Of a DNA stretch of 39,403 bases, positions 8,530 through 15,415 are shown piece by piece; the first letter of the stretch is position 1, and every line of letters begins with the position of its first letter. Source of the stretch: Gemmatimonadota bacterium (GTDB taxonomy: Bacteria > Gemmatimonadota > Gemmatimonadetes > Gemmatimonadales > GWC2-71-9). Location: positions 1 to 39,403 of the forward strand of contig QHVC01000050.1 of the NCBI GenBank assembly GCA_003222205.1. The letters are read 5' to 3'. The notes beneath the pieces were generated by a model, which was given only the letters and a program-made list of their open reading frames with translations, had not been told where the DNA came from and ran no database searches. A program made the translations under genes and the position numbers.

Positions 8530-9273
8530 GTGGCTAACGAGCAAGCGACGATTCACGAGGCGACGACGAAGAATACGCATGCCACGGTGGCCGCGCTCCT
8601 CTCGACAGAGCCCAGCTGCCGCCGCGTGCTCGACATCCCGTGCGGGGAAGGCGCGTTCGTGAGCCGCCTTCGCGCCACCGGATACGAGGTTCAGGCCGTC
8701 GACGTGCAGCCGCTGCTCAAGGTGGCGGGCGTCCCATTCACGCGCGCGGACATGAACGCCCCTTTGCCGTTCGCGGACGACGGCTTCGACGCGGTGGCGT
8801 GCATCGACGGGATCGAGCATTTGGAGCGGCCCTTCGACTTCGTGCGCGAGTGCCGGCGCATCCTGCGGCCGGGCGGCGTGTTCCTCCTCTCGACGCCCAA
8901 CATCAGCGCGCTGCGGTCGCGCTGGCGCTGGTTGCTGACCGGGTTCCACAACAAGGGCAAGACGCCGCTCGATGAGACGGCGCCCAACCCCTGGCACCAT
9001 ATCGGCTTGGTGTCGTTCCCCGAGATCCGCTACCTGCTGCACAGCAACGGCTTCCGGATCACGGCCATCGCCGCGAACCGCGTGAAGGCCGTGAGTTGGC
9101 TGTACACGCCGCTGTGGCCTCTCGCGTGGCTCGTGACAGGCTTGGTGTTTCGGCGGTGGGAGAAGGATCAAGCGATGCGCCTGCGCTCCGCCGAAGTGCG
9201 CCGCCAGCTCTATTCGCTGCCGGTGGCGTTGGGGGAGACGCTGATCGTGAAGGCGGCCTGCGAGAAGTCCTGA
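8530..9273 (+). CDS. Class I SAM-dependent methyltransferase
   Basis: The 247-residue protein has the standard motifs of the small-molecule methyltransferase fold. VLDIPCGEGAF is motif I (SAM binding), QAVDVQP is motif II, DGFDAVACIDGIEHLERP is motif IV, and RILRPGGVFLLSTPN is motif V/VI. Around 195-225 a hydrophobic stretch (WLYTPLWPLAWLVTGLVF) may associate with the membrane, as in some methyltransferases acting on lipids, quinones or polyketide-like substrates. The substrate cannot be told. The GTG start has GAGGG 5 nt upstream. It ends 4 bp from the convergent formate dehydrogenase gene, with no terminator between. Confidence 0.85.
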   Translation: MANEQATIHEATTKNTHATVAALLSTEPSCRRVLDIPCGEGAFVSRLRATGYEVQAVDVQPLLKVAGVPFTRADMNAPLPFADDGFDAVACIDGIEHLERPFDFVRECRRILRPGGVFLLSTPNISALRSRWRWLLTGFHNKGKTPLDETAPNPWHHIGLVSFPEIRYLLHSNGFRITAIAANRVKAVSWLYTPLWPLAWLVTGLVFRRWEKDQAMRLRSAEVRRQLYSLPVALGETLIVKAACEKS

Positions 9274-9277
9274 GCGG

Positions 9278-12238
9278 TCAGTCGGCGGGAACCGGTGCGG
9301 AGGCGTGCACCGGCTCGACCTTCACGGCGCAAATCTTGAGCTCGGCCATTTTCGCGTAGGGGTCGAGCACCGGATTGGTCAGCAGATTCGCCGCTGCTTC
9401 GCGGAAGTGGAACGGCACGAACACCTGTCCCCGCGCCACCCGGTCGGAAATGCGGCACGCGGTCACCATCGAGTTGCGCCGCGAGGTGAGCCGCACCAGG
9501 TCGCCCTCGGTGACGCCGAGCGCCGCTGCGTCGGCCGGATGGATCTCCACAATGGCGGTGGGCTCGCGGGCATCGAGTCCGGTCGCCCGGCGCGTCATCG
9601 TGCCGGTGTGCCAGTGGTAGAGCTGGCGGCCGGTGTTCATCACGAACGGATAGGTCTCGTCGGGCAGCTCGACCGGATCGGTGTACTCCACCGGCACGAA
9701 CCGGGCCCGGCCGTCGGCGGTCGGGAAGCGTTCGGCGAACAGGAACGCCGTGCCGGGGTGGTCGGCGGTGGGGACGGGGTATTGGAGGCCCGCGCCTTCC
9801 AGGCGCGAATGCGTGACCCCTCGCCAGCTCGGCGTCACCTGGGCGATCTCTTGCATGACCTCGTCGGCCGATTGATGCGGCGTCGGGAGTCCCAACCGGT
9901 TGGACAGCTCGATGAGGATCTCGAGATCGCCACGGGCCTGCCCCGGCGGGTCCGCCGCGCGGTGCGACAGTTGGATGCGCCGCTCCGTGTTGACGAACGT
10001 GCCCGTCTTCTCCGCGAAGCTCGCGCCAGGGAACACGACATCGGCGTAGCGGGCGGTCTCGGTGAGGAAGAGGTCCTGAACGGCCAGGAACTCCAGCTCC
10101 TGAAACCAGTGCTCGGCGTGGGCGATGTCGGGATCCGAGATGATCGGGTTCTCTCCCATGATGTACATCCCGCGCACACCGCTTTCCGGCTTGACGACCT
10201 CGGTGACCATCAGCCCTTCCTTGAGGGACAGCGTCTCCGCTGGCACGCTCCAGGCGCGGGCGTACTCGGCACGGATGGCGGGGTCCTTCACCGAGCGGTA
10301 GTCGGTATACACGAAGGGGATCGCCCCGACGTCGGAGGCCCCCTGCACGTTGTTCTGGCCGCGCACCGGCAGCATGGCGGCGCCCCAGCGGCCGATCATG
10401 CCGCACGCCAGCATGAGATTCAGCAGCGACGTCACGATGTCGGTGCCGTTGGCGTGCTGCGTCAGCCCCATGGCCCACAGCGTGCTGGTGTTGGGGCCGC
10501 GGGCGTAGGTCTCCGCCGCGCGGCGGATCACGTCGGCCGGCACGCCGGTGATTTTCGCGGCGCGCTCGGGCGTGTAGGGCTGGACCGCGGCGCGGACTTT
10601 CTCAAAGTCGTGGGTGCGCTCGGCGAGGAATGCCCGGTTCTCGAGACTCTGGGCGAGGATGTGCTGCAGCATCGCCGAGTACAGCGCGACATCGGTGCCC
10701 GGCTGCATCTGGAGGTGGATGTCGGCGCGGCCGGCGAGCTCGGTGCGGCGGGGGTCGGCGACGATGAGCGTCGCCCCGCGCCCATGCGCCCGCTTGATGG
10801 CGGCGCCGAACACCGGGTGCGTCTCGGTGGTGTTCGCGCCGGCGATGAAAATGACGTCGCACGCGGCCTCGATCTCGCGCATCGACCCCGAGGCGGCCGA
10901 CGTGCTCAGGGCCCGTTGCATCGCGGCGACCGACGTCGAGTGGCAGAGTCGCGTGCAGTGATCGACGTTGTTCGTCCCCAGGCCGCCGCGGAACATGCGC
11001 ATGAGGAGATAGTTCTCCTCGTTGGAGCACTTCGCCGAGGAGAAGCAGGCCAGCGCGTCGCCGCCGCGGGCCTGCTTGATGCGCAACAGCTCCTGGGCGG
11101 TGAGCTCCATCGCCTCCTCCCAGGTGGCCTCGCGGAACGGCTCGTACCATGCCGGCGGTGTCGCGACGCGGTCGCGGATGTCCATATCGAGGCGCTCGAG
11201 CAGCGGCAGCTCGCGCACCGACTTGCCGGTGGCCCGAGGCGGCGTCCCCGGCTTCGACCGCTGGCCCTCGGCTTCGATGGTTTGCCATGGCCCGCCGCGG
11301 CGCTCCGCTCCCTGCCCGCCGTTCCACACCCAGCGCCCACCGTCCTTCACCCAGCCCTTGCGGATCAGGGGGCGGGTGAGCCGGTCCTGGTGTTGCGGGA
11401 AGTCGTAACCGAAGCGCCCCTTCACGCAGGTCGAGCCCTGGTTGGGCGTGTCGAGCTCGATGTCCGGGGAGGTGACCCGCGCGATCCGGCCTCCGGCCAC
11501 GTGCAGGTCGACTTGGCAACCGACGCCGCAGTAAGGGCAGACGGCGCGGACGACCCGCTCGGGGCTGCGGATCTGGGCGGGAGTGAAACGCTGCCGCGGC
11601 AGGGTCTCGAAGATGGCTCCGGTGGGGCATACGCGTACGCACTCGCCGCACCACGTACAGCCTGCCTTGTCGGGATCGCCGTCGGCGCCGACGACGATCT
11701 CGGCGTGCTCGCCCCGCCACGCCACGTCCAGAACGCCGACCACCTGGATGTCGGCGCACGCCCGGACGCACCGCGTACACAGGATGCAGGTGGACATGTC
11801 GTGGCGGATCATCGGGTCGCCGGGCCGCTCGTCGCCGCTGCGCAGCGGGAGGTCGCGGCCGGCGAGCGGCGTGGGGTCGACGCCGTACCGCGCCACGTAC
11901 TGCTCGAACTCGTTCCGCGGCCGCGCCCGGCCGCCGTTGCGCAAATGCTCGGCGGGATAGCGCTCGAGCAGCAGCCGCAGCACACCGCGGCGGTTCTCCA
12001 CCGCGGCGTGCGACTCGGTCGTTACCACCATGCCGTCGGCCACTTTTGTCGCGCACGCCGGCAGCAGCTTGGGCTGCCCGTCCACGGACACGAGACAGAT
12101 GCGACAGTTGCCCACGATGGGCAGCTTGGGATACCAGCACAGCGTGGGAATCTCGATGCCCGCCGCGCGGGCGGCGTCGAGGATCGTCGCGTCGGCGTTC
12201 GCGGTGAGGGTGCGGCCGTTGATGGCGAGGGTGGGCAT
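9278..12238 (-). CDS. fdhF: Formate dehydrogenase alpha subunit (Mo/W-bis-MGD, multi-cluster, Cys type)
   Basis: This 986-residue protein oxidises formate to CO2 or works in reverse. In order: a [2Fe-2S] domain (C34, C45, C48, C62); a His/Cys-type stretch; two [4Fe-4S] clusters (C151, C154, C157, C161 and C194, C197, C200, C204); the [4Fe-4S] of the catalytic domain (C234, C237, C241, C271); the molybdopterin oxidoreductase domain; and the C-terminal dinucleotide-binding domain (about 870-975). C432 in HCTRLCHS is the metal ligand, so this is the cysteine, not selenocysteine, form. SSAKCSNEENYL is typical of NAD-linked soluble enzymes. About 65 extra residues (about 296-362) separate LIRKG from the PFREATWEEAM motif. 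No beta/gamma (diaphorase) subunit, fdhD or Mo-cofactor gene lies nearby. There is no Shine-Dalgarno; the transcript appears leaderless. Confidence 0.93.
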   Translation of the reverse strand: MPTLAINGRTLTANADATILDAARAAGIEIPTLCWYPKLPIVGNCRICLVSVDGQPKLLPACATKVADGMVVTTESHAAVENRRGVLRLLLERYPAEHLRNGGRARPRNEFEQYVARYGVDPTPLAGRDLPLRSGDERPGDPMIRHDMSTCILCTRCVRACADIQVVGVLDVAWRGEHAEIVVGADGDPDKAGCTWCGECVRVCPTGAIFETLPRQRFTPAQIRSPERVVRAVCPYCGVGCQVDLHVAGGRIARVTSPDIELDTPNQGSTCVKGRFGYDFPQHQDRLTRPLIRKGWVKDGGRWVWNGGQGAERRGGPWQTIEAEGQRSKPGTPPRATGKSVRELPLLERLDMDIRDRVATPPAWYEPFREATWEEAMELTAQELLRIKQARGGDALACFSSAKCSNEENYLLMRMFRGGLGTNNVDHCTRLCHSTSVAAMQRALSTSAASGSMREIEAACDVIFIAGANTTETHPVFGAAIKRAHGRGATLIVADPRRTELAGRADIHLQMQPGTDVALYSAMLQHILAQSLENRAFLAERTHDFEKVRAAVQPYTPERAAKITGVPADVIRRAAETYARGPNTSTLWAMGLTQHANGTDIVTSLLNLMLACGMIGRWGAAMLPVRGQNNVQGASDVGAIPFVYTDYRSVKDPAIRAEYARAWSVPAETLSLKEGLMVTEVVKPESGVRGMYIMGENPIISDPDIAHAEHWFQELEFLAVQDLFLTETARYADVVFPGASFAEKTGTFVNTERRIQLSHRAADPPGQARGDLEILIELSNRLGLPTPHQSADEVMQEIAQVTPSWRGVTHSRLEGAGLQYPVPTADHPGTAFLFAERFPTADGRARFVPVEYTDPVELPDETYPFVMNTGRQLYHWHTGTMTRRATGLDAREPTAIVEIHPADAAALGVTEGDLVRLTSRRNSMVTACRISDRVARGQVFVPFHFREAAANLLTNPVLDPYAKMAELKICAVKVEPVHASAPVPAD

Positions 12239-12247
12239 CGTCCGGTA

Positions 12248-12276
12248 GATATAGAGGATTCGTCGGCAGGCGGCAA
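12248..12276 (-). promoter_or_regulatory. Promoter of the formate dehydrogenase gene, leaderless
   Basis: Minus strand TTGCCG (12271-12276), exact 17-bp spacer, TATATC (12248-12253). The start point would fall near 12241, about 3 nt before the fdhF ATG (12238). No Shine-Dalgarno could fit, so translation would be leaderless. The opposite gene (12312) has its own strong AAGGAGG at 12298-12304. Confidence 0.55.
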
Positions 12277-12311
12277 CCGGCGCATCACGTTGCGATCAAG
12301 GAGGTTGCGCC

Positions 12312-13034
12312 ATGCATAGCATGCTCGCTCTGGCCATCGGCCTGTTCGCGGCGGCGACGTCCCCGGACACGACGATCACCGTCCGCGGCATCCTTACGCT
12401 CCGGGGCGACTCGGCGGGCCGCCCGGCGGGAGCGGTCCTCGTCCTCCCGGAGCCCGTGACCCTGGTCGGGCATTCCGTGAACGTCCTGCTGCTCTCCGGG
12501 GACCCCGCGCGTTGGCGGCGCTACGACAGCCACTACGTCGAGGTGACGGGCGCCGCCGGCGCGGCGACGCCGGGCGGCGTCGAGTTTCAGCCTGCGCGCG
12601 TGCGCGAAGTGGAGCCCGAGGGAGCGGTGGGCAGGATGGTGTCGCTGAGCTTTTCCCAGCGGGCCCTGGTCTCGCTTTCCGTCCTGCCGCGACACTTCGC
12701 GTGGCAGGTGCAGGGCCGCCCCAGCGGGGCGACGCCGGTGGCGCTGTTCCGGATCGGCAATCACGGTGAGACGGAGCTGGACTTCGAGTTCGCGTCCAAC
12801 GAATTCGTGTGCGTGTCGGTCCGGGCCGAGGAGGAGTCAGAGCCGCACTGGCGGTACCAATGGCGCTACCCTCGTCCCGACTCCCGGCTCTCGGTGCGCG
12901 TGGGCACGGTGTTCTGGGCGATGATCCCGCTGCCCCGCGAGGCCCTCCCCGGTCCGGGTCGCTACACGGTGCGCGCTTCGTTGTGCGGCGTCCCCGACTA
13001 CCAGACGGAAGCCGCGGTCGAGGTGACCGGGTAA
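12312..13034 (+). CDS. Secreted hypothetical protein with possible BsuPI-like C-terminal domain
   Basis: The 240-residue product begins with a short signal sequence (MHSMLALAIGLFAAATS). Residues about 20-115 form a beta-rich, OB-like segment (ITVRGILTLRGDSAGRPAGA, later SHYVEVTGAAG). Residues about 135-240 read like an Ig-type or BsuPI proteinase-inhibitor-like fold: FRIGNHGETELDFEFAS, then GTVFWAMIPLPREALPGPG, then YTVRASLCG. That resemblance is by eye and is tentative. The start is firm: AAGGAGG lies 7 nt upstream of the ATG. It is divergent from fdhF, so it need not be functionally related. Its TAA lies just before the hairpin at 13041. Confidence 0.65.
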   Translation: MHSMLALAIGLFAAATSPDTTITVRGILTLRGDSAGRPAGAVLVLPEPVTLVGHSVNVLLLSGDPARWRRYDSHYVEVTGAAGAATPGGVEFQPARVREVEPEGAVGRMVSLSFSQRALVSLSVLPRHFAWQVQGRPSGATPVALFRIGNHGETELDFEFASNEFVCVSVRAEEESEPHWRYQWRYPRPDSRLSVRVGTVFWAMIPLPREALPGPGRYTVRASLCGVPDYQTEAAVEVTG

Positions 13035-13040
13035 TAAAAC

Positions 13041-13061
13041 GGGCCGGCAAAGCGCCGGCCC
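13041..13061 (-). terminator. Strong intrinsic terminator (best on the minus strand)
   Basis: A perfect 8-bp GC stem GGGCCGGC/GCCGGCCC encloses a 5-nt loop. On the minus strand it is followed by GTTTTATTA, a true U-tract; on the plus strand the tail is only TCTCGTTC. It therefore mainly ends minus-strand transcription, that is, the short ORF at 13086-13253 or read-through from 13371. It may also stop the plus-strand gene ending at 13034. Confidence 0.8.
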
Positions 13062-13085
13062 TCTCGTTCACCAACCGCTTGTTCT

Positions 13086-13253
13086 CTAGAGCGTCGGATC
13101 CACGGGCAGATGCCGGTGAGTGTGATCGCCGTTTTCGCCCTCATCAGCGAACCAGCAATAGGCCCAGATCTTCGCCGGGCGCAGGGCCAGTTGGCCAGCC
13201 CGGAGAATGATGCCGAGGGGTTCGTCGTCGAGTACAAGAGGCAGGCTGGTCAT
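13086..13253 (-). CDS. Small hypothetical protein, 55 residues
   Basis: From the ATG at 13253 the frame encodes MTSLPLVLDDEPLGIILRAG and continues to HLPVDPTL. Its composition (balanced charges, Trp, Tyr and Phe, an acidic ADEGENGD patch and the pair HTHRH) looks protein-like, not like a shadow frame. A strong minus-strand terminator lies 25 bp past its stop. No Shine-Dalgarno is visible, and the upstream side is the inverted repeat at 13262-13346. The frame remains open to 13301, but that part is repeat sequence. No family is recognised. Confidence 0.45.
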   Translation of the reverse strand: MTSLPLVLDDEPLGIILRAGQLALRPAKIWAYCWFADEGENGDHTHRHLPVDPTL

Positions 13254-13261
13254 TGAACACC

Positions 13262-13346
13262 GTTGCACGTTACAGGACGGCAAATTGCAGGAGCAATTCA
13301 CCTGCCACGGGCATTTGTTTGCAACCTGCCGTCCTGCAACGTGTTA
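13262..13346. repeat. Long imperfect inverted repeat, stop-proximal
   Basis: Arms are 13262-13289 and 13319-13346; by hand alignment 23 of 28 positions pair. Three of the five mismatches become G-U wobbles in minus-strand RNA, the sense of the gene ending 25 bp away at 13371. Each arm contains near-tandem pieces (CGTTGCA, CGTTACAGG, TTGCAGG). There is no U-tract. Apart from this repeat, the terminator and the small ORF, I see nothing in 13035-13370. Confidence 0.75.
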
Positions 13347-13370
13347 CTGGGCGGGGTGGGAGCGGGGTGG

Positions 13371-14192
13371 CTACTCCGACACGTTCGCCCGCGTGTCCGC
13401 CTGACGCGGCTTCAGGGCTGTGAACCCTCCCCCTTTGCCGCGCCGGTGGCGCTGCAGCTGCCAGCCGTCGTATTCGCCCTGGAGGCCCTTCAACGCCAGC
13501 GGGATGACGGCCTCGCCCCTGGGGCCGGAAAGGATGATGTGCACCCCGCCGGGCCGGGTTCGGGCCTGGAGGTCGGCGAGGAAGCTGCGGCGATCCTTGG
13601 CGCGCGCGGACGCGAGTGCGCCGGGGTCGATGACCACGAGTGCCGGAAGGACGTCGGGGAGCCAGCTGCCGAAGTGGACGACGAGCGACTCGAAGCGCGT
13701 CGCCAGCTGTTCGGTGACCGCGCGGCTCTCGGCGCCTTCCACTGCCGCGAGCTCCTGATCGAGGAGCAGCACCGCTACGTCGTGGGCGGCGATGAGCAGG
13801 GCCGCCGGGAGCGCCGAGGCGCCGATCACGAGCGCCAGGTCTCCCGGCTCTAGCCGCGGCGTCCACGACACGACCGGATGCTCGGCGTCGAGCCCCCAGT
13901 GCGTGGGCTGGCGCTGCGCATCGCGCAGCGCGCGGTGCTTCTGCTTCCAGCGCTGGAACGAAGGCAGGCGCAGCCGGCGGGCGATGAGCCGGTCCACGTG
14001 CTCGAGCAGCAGCACTTCGGTGAGCAAGTACTGGTCCTGGGCGTTCGCCTCCAGCTCGCGCACGGCCTCGTCGCCGATGCGCAGCAGTTCCTCACGGGAT
14101 ACGGTGTTCTTGTACTCCTCGATGCGCTCGAGCAGAAACTCCTGATACTCCTGCTTGGGCGAGGGGAGCGGGCGCCGCAGTGGGGTCAGCAC
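13371..14192 (-). CDS. Hypothetical protein with degenerate methyltransferase-like (Rossmann) domain
   Basis: From the GTG at 14192 the product is 273 residues. An N-terminal helical part (about 10-85; YQEFLLERIEEYKNTVSREE, then VLLLEHVDRLIARRL) precedes a Rossmann-like part. That part resembles a class I methyltransferase: DLALVIGASALPAALLIA at the motif I site, LVVIDPGAL near motif IV, and TRPGGVHIILSG near motif V. The glycine-rich SAM loop is poor, so it may not bind SAM. The start overlaps the CDF gene stop by 7 bp, implying coupling. The frame is open upstream to 14519 but overlaps the CDF gene, which is clearly real. The C terminus is basic (RHRRGKGGGFTALKPRQ). Confidence 0.6.
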   Translation of the reverse strand: MLTPLRRPLPSPKQEYQEFLLERIEEYKNTVSREELLRIGDEAVRELEANAQDQYLLTEVLLLEHVDRLIARRLRLPSFQRWKQKHRALRDAQRQPTHWGLDAEHPVVSWTPRLEPGDLALVIGASALPAALLIAAHDVAVLLLDQELAAVEGAESRAVTEQLATRFESLVVHFGSWLPDVLPALVVIDPGALASARAKDRRSFLADLQARTRPGGVHIILSGPRGEAVIPLALKGLQGEYDGWQLQRHRRGKGGGFTALKPRQADTRANVSE

Positions 14193-15064
14193 GGCTCGAC
14201 GTGCACCGTGACTTCGTCGAGCTGCAGATCGCGCTTGAGTCGCTCCTCGACCTCGTCCGCGATGGCGTGCGCGGCCGCGACGTTCGCATCCTTGTCCACG
14301 GCGATGGTCACCTCGGCGTATCGCGCCGCGGCGCCGTCCCGGGAGCGGATGCCATACGCCCCCTTGACCCCGTCGACGGCTTCCGCCGCCCGCTGGATGT
14401 CCCCGGCGAAGATCGCGCGCTGGTCGACGAGCACGGGGACGGCGCTGCTGAGGATCTGGTAGGCGACGCGCACGATGAGCACGGCGATCACGAACGTGAG
14501 GACGGGGTCGACCCACCACCAGCCGCGCCGGCCGAACAGCATCCCAATGACCACCCCGATCGTGATCAGCACGTCGGTGCGGGTGTGGGCGGCGTCGGCG
14601 ATCAGCAGCTGGCTCCCCAGCTGGCGGCCGCGGCGCTGCTCGTAACGCGTCACCAGCACGTTGATTGCCAGCGTCGCGAGCAGGATGGCGAACTGCGCCT
14701 CCGAGAGCAGCGGCGCGCGGTGGTCGCCGGAGAAGCGGTACACCGCCTGGCGCACCAGCTCGAAACAGGTGATCGACAGGAAGCCGACGATCGCGAGGGC
14801 GCCGAGGGTCTCGAACTTGCCATGCCCGTACGGGTGGTCCTCATCCGGGGCCTTCGTGGCGACGCGCATGACGACGAGCGCGAGCACGTTGTTCAAGGCG
14901 TCGACGCCGGAGTGCAAGGCGTCGCCGAGGACCGCGAGGGAGTGGGCCACGAGGCCGACGCCGACCTTCGCGGCGACGACGACAAGGTTGGCGAACAGCA
15001 GGCCGAACAACACGCGCCGGATGCGGCCGGTCCGGTCGGAAGTTGTGGGCTGCTGATGCGGCAT
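14186..15064 (-). CDS. Cation diffusion facilitator (CDF) family transporter, Zn-type
   Basis: The protein (292 residues from the ATG at 15064) is an inner-membrane proton/metal antiporter with six predicted helices and a cytoplasmic C-terminal domain. Metal-site residues are HSGVD in the second helix and HTRTD in the fifth, the HD-HD pattern typical of zinc exporters. The loop DEDHPYGHGKFE is a family signature. The C-terminal half (about 205-292) is the dimerising ferredoxin-like domain ending EVTVHVEPC. A TTG start at 15112 would add 16 residues and abut the SdpR-type operator. The promoter region is shared with the divergent ArsR-family gene, so joint control is possible. It is followed by the overlapping 13371-14192 gene. 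Confidence 0.9.
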   Translation of the reverse strand: MPHQQPTTSDRTGRIRRVLFGLLFANLVVVAAKVGVGLVAHSLAVLGDALHSGVDALNNVLALVVMRVATKAPDEDHPYGHGKFETLGALAIVGFLSITCFELVRQAVYRFSGDHRAPLLSEAQFAILLATLAINVLVTRYEQRRGRQLGSQLLIADAAHTRTDVLITIGVVIGMLFGRRGWWWVDPVLTFVIAVLIVRVAYQILSSAVPVLVDQRAIFAGDIQRAAEAVDGVKGAYGIRSRDGAAARYAEVTIAVDKDANVAAAHAIADEVEERLKRDLQLDEVTVHVEPC

Positions 15065-15105
15065 GGGGTGCAAGCTTGTAAAAGGAAGCGAAGGAGTCAA
15101 CGGAC

Positions 15106-15134
15106 TTGACAATATTTAGACATGCGTCTAATTA
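15106..15134 (+). promoter_or_regulatory. Promoter of the sdpR/sdpI-like operon, leaderless
   Basis: TTGACA (15106-15111), 17-bp spacer, TAATTA (15129-15134): the best sigma-70 match in the window. Expected start of transcription is about 15141, 1-2 nt before the ATG at 15143, with no room for a Shine-Dalgarno. The spacer contains the perfect palindrome listed next. Confidence 0.75.
15116..15131. promoter_or_regulatory. Predicted autoregulatory operator of the ArsR/SdpR-type repressor
   Basis: Perfect inverted repeat TTAGAC-ATGC-GTCTAA lying between the -35 and -10 boxes. Bound repressor would block RNA polymerase. ArsR-family dimers bind such AT-rich palindromes. The centre contains an ATG (15122), in frame with the repressor, which should not be taken as the gene start. 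Confidence 0.7.
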
Positions 15135-15142
15135 TCGGCGCT

Positions 15143-15415
15143 ATGCGTGACGCCCTGTTCCGAGCCCTGGCGGATCCGACCCGCCGCCGAATCCTCGAGC
15201 TGCTGGCGGAGCGGGACCGTACCGCGGGTGAGATCGCCGAGCATTTCCCGATCGCGTTCGCGTCGGTGTCGCACCATCTCGGTGTGCTGAAGGGCGCCGG
15301 GCTGGTCGCCGCAGAGCGTGAGGGCCAGCACATCCGCTACCGGTTGAATTCGACCGTCTTTCAGGACGTGGTCCGCTATCTGATGTCCAAGTTCGCGGGG
15401 GGGTCCGATGCGTAA
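15143..15415 (+). CDS. ArsR-family transcriptional repressor, SdpR-like
   Basis: The 90-residue protein is one winged-helix domain: MRDALFRALADPTRRRILEL at the N terminus, AGEIAEHFPIAFASVSHHLG as helix-turn-helix with recognition helix, and EREGQHIRYRLN as the wing. No metal-binding Cys pair is present, so it is not a metal sensor. It is coupled to the SdpI-family gene by an 8-bp overlap, the same arrangement as B. subtilis sdpR-sdpI, where the membrane protein sequesters the repressor. The start at 15143 is chosen because the ATG at 15122 lies in the operator and upstream of the expected transcription start. Confidence 0.9.
   Translation: MRDALFRALADPTRRRILELLAERDRTAGEIAEHFPIAFASVSHHLGVLKGAGLVAAEREGQHIRYRLNSTVFQDVVRYLMSKFAGGSDA

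Noticed and set aside
9305-12319. A 1004-codon open frame on the plus strand, antisense to the whole formate dehydrogenase gene
   Set aside because: It mirrors a clearly real gene in a high-GC genome where the antisense frame rarely has stops. Its product is biased to Arg, Gly, Ala, His and Asp with no domain pattern.
14193-14519. N-terminal extension of the 13371-14192 gene across the CDF gene
   Set aside because: The extension is Arg-rich shadow sequence of the CDF C-terminal domain.
15122-15142. Earlier ATG for the ArsR-family repressor
   Set aside because: It lies inside the operator and upstream of the expected transcription start, and adds seven residues with no family match.
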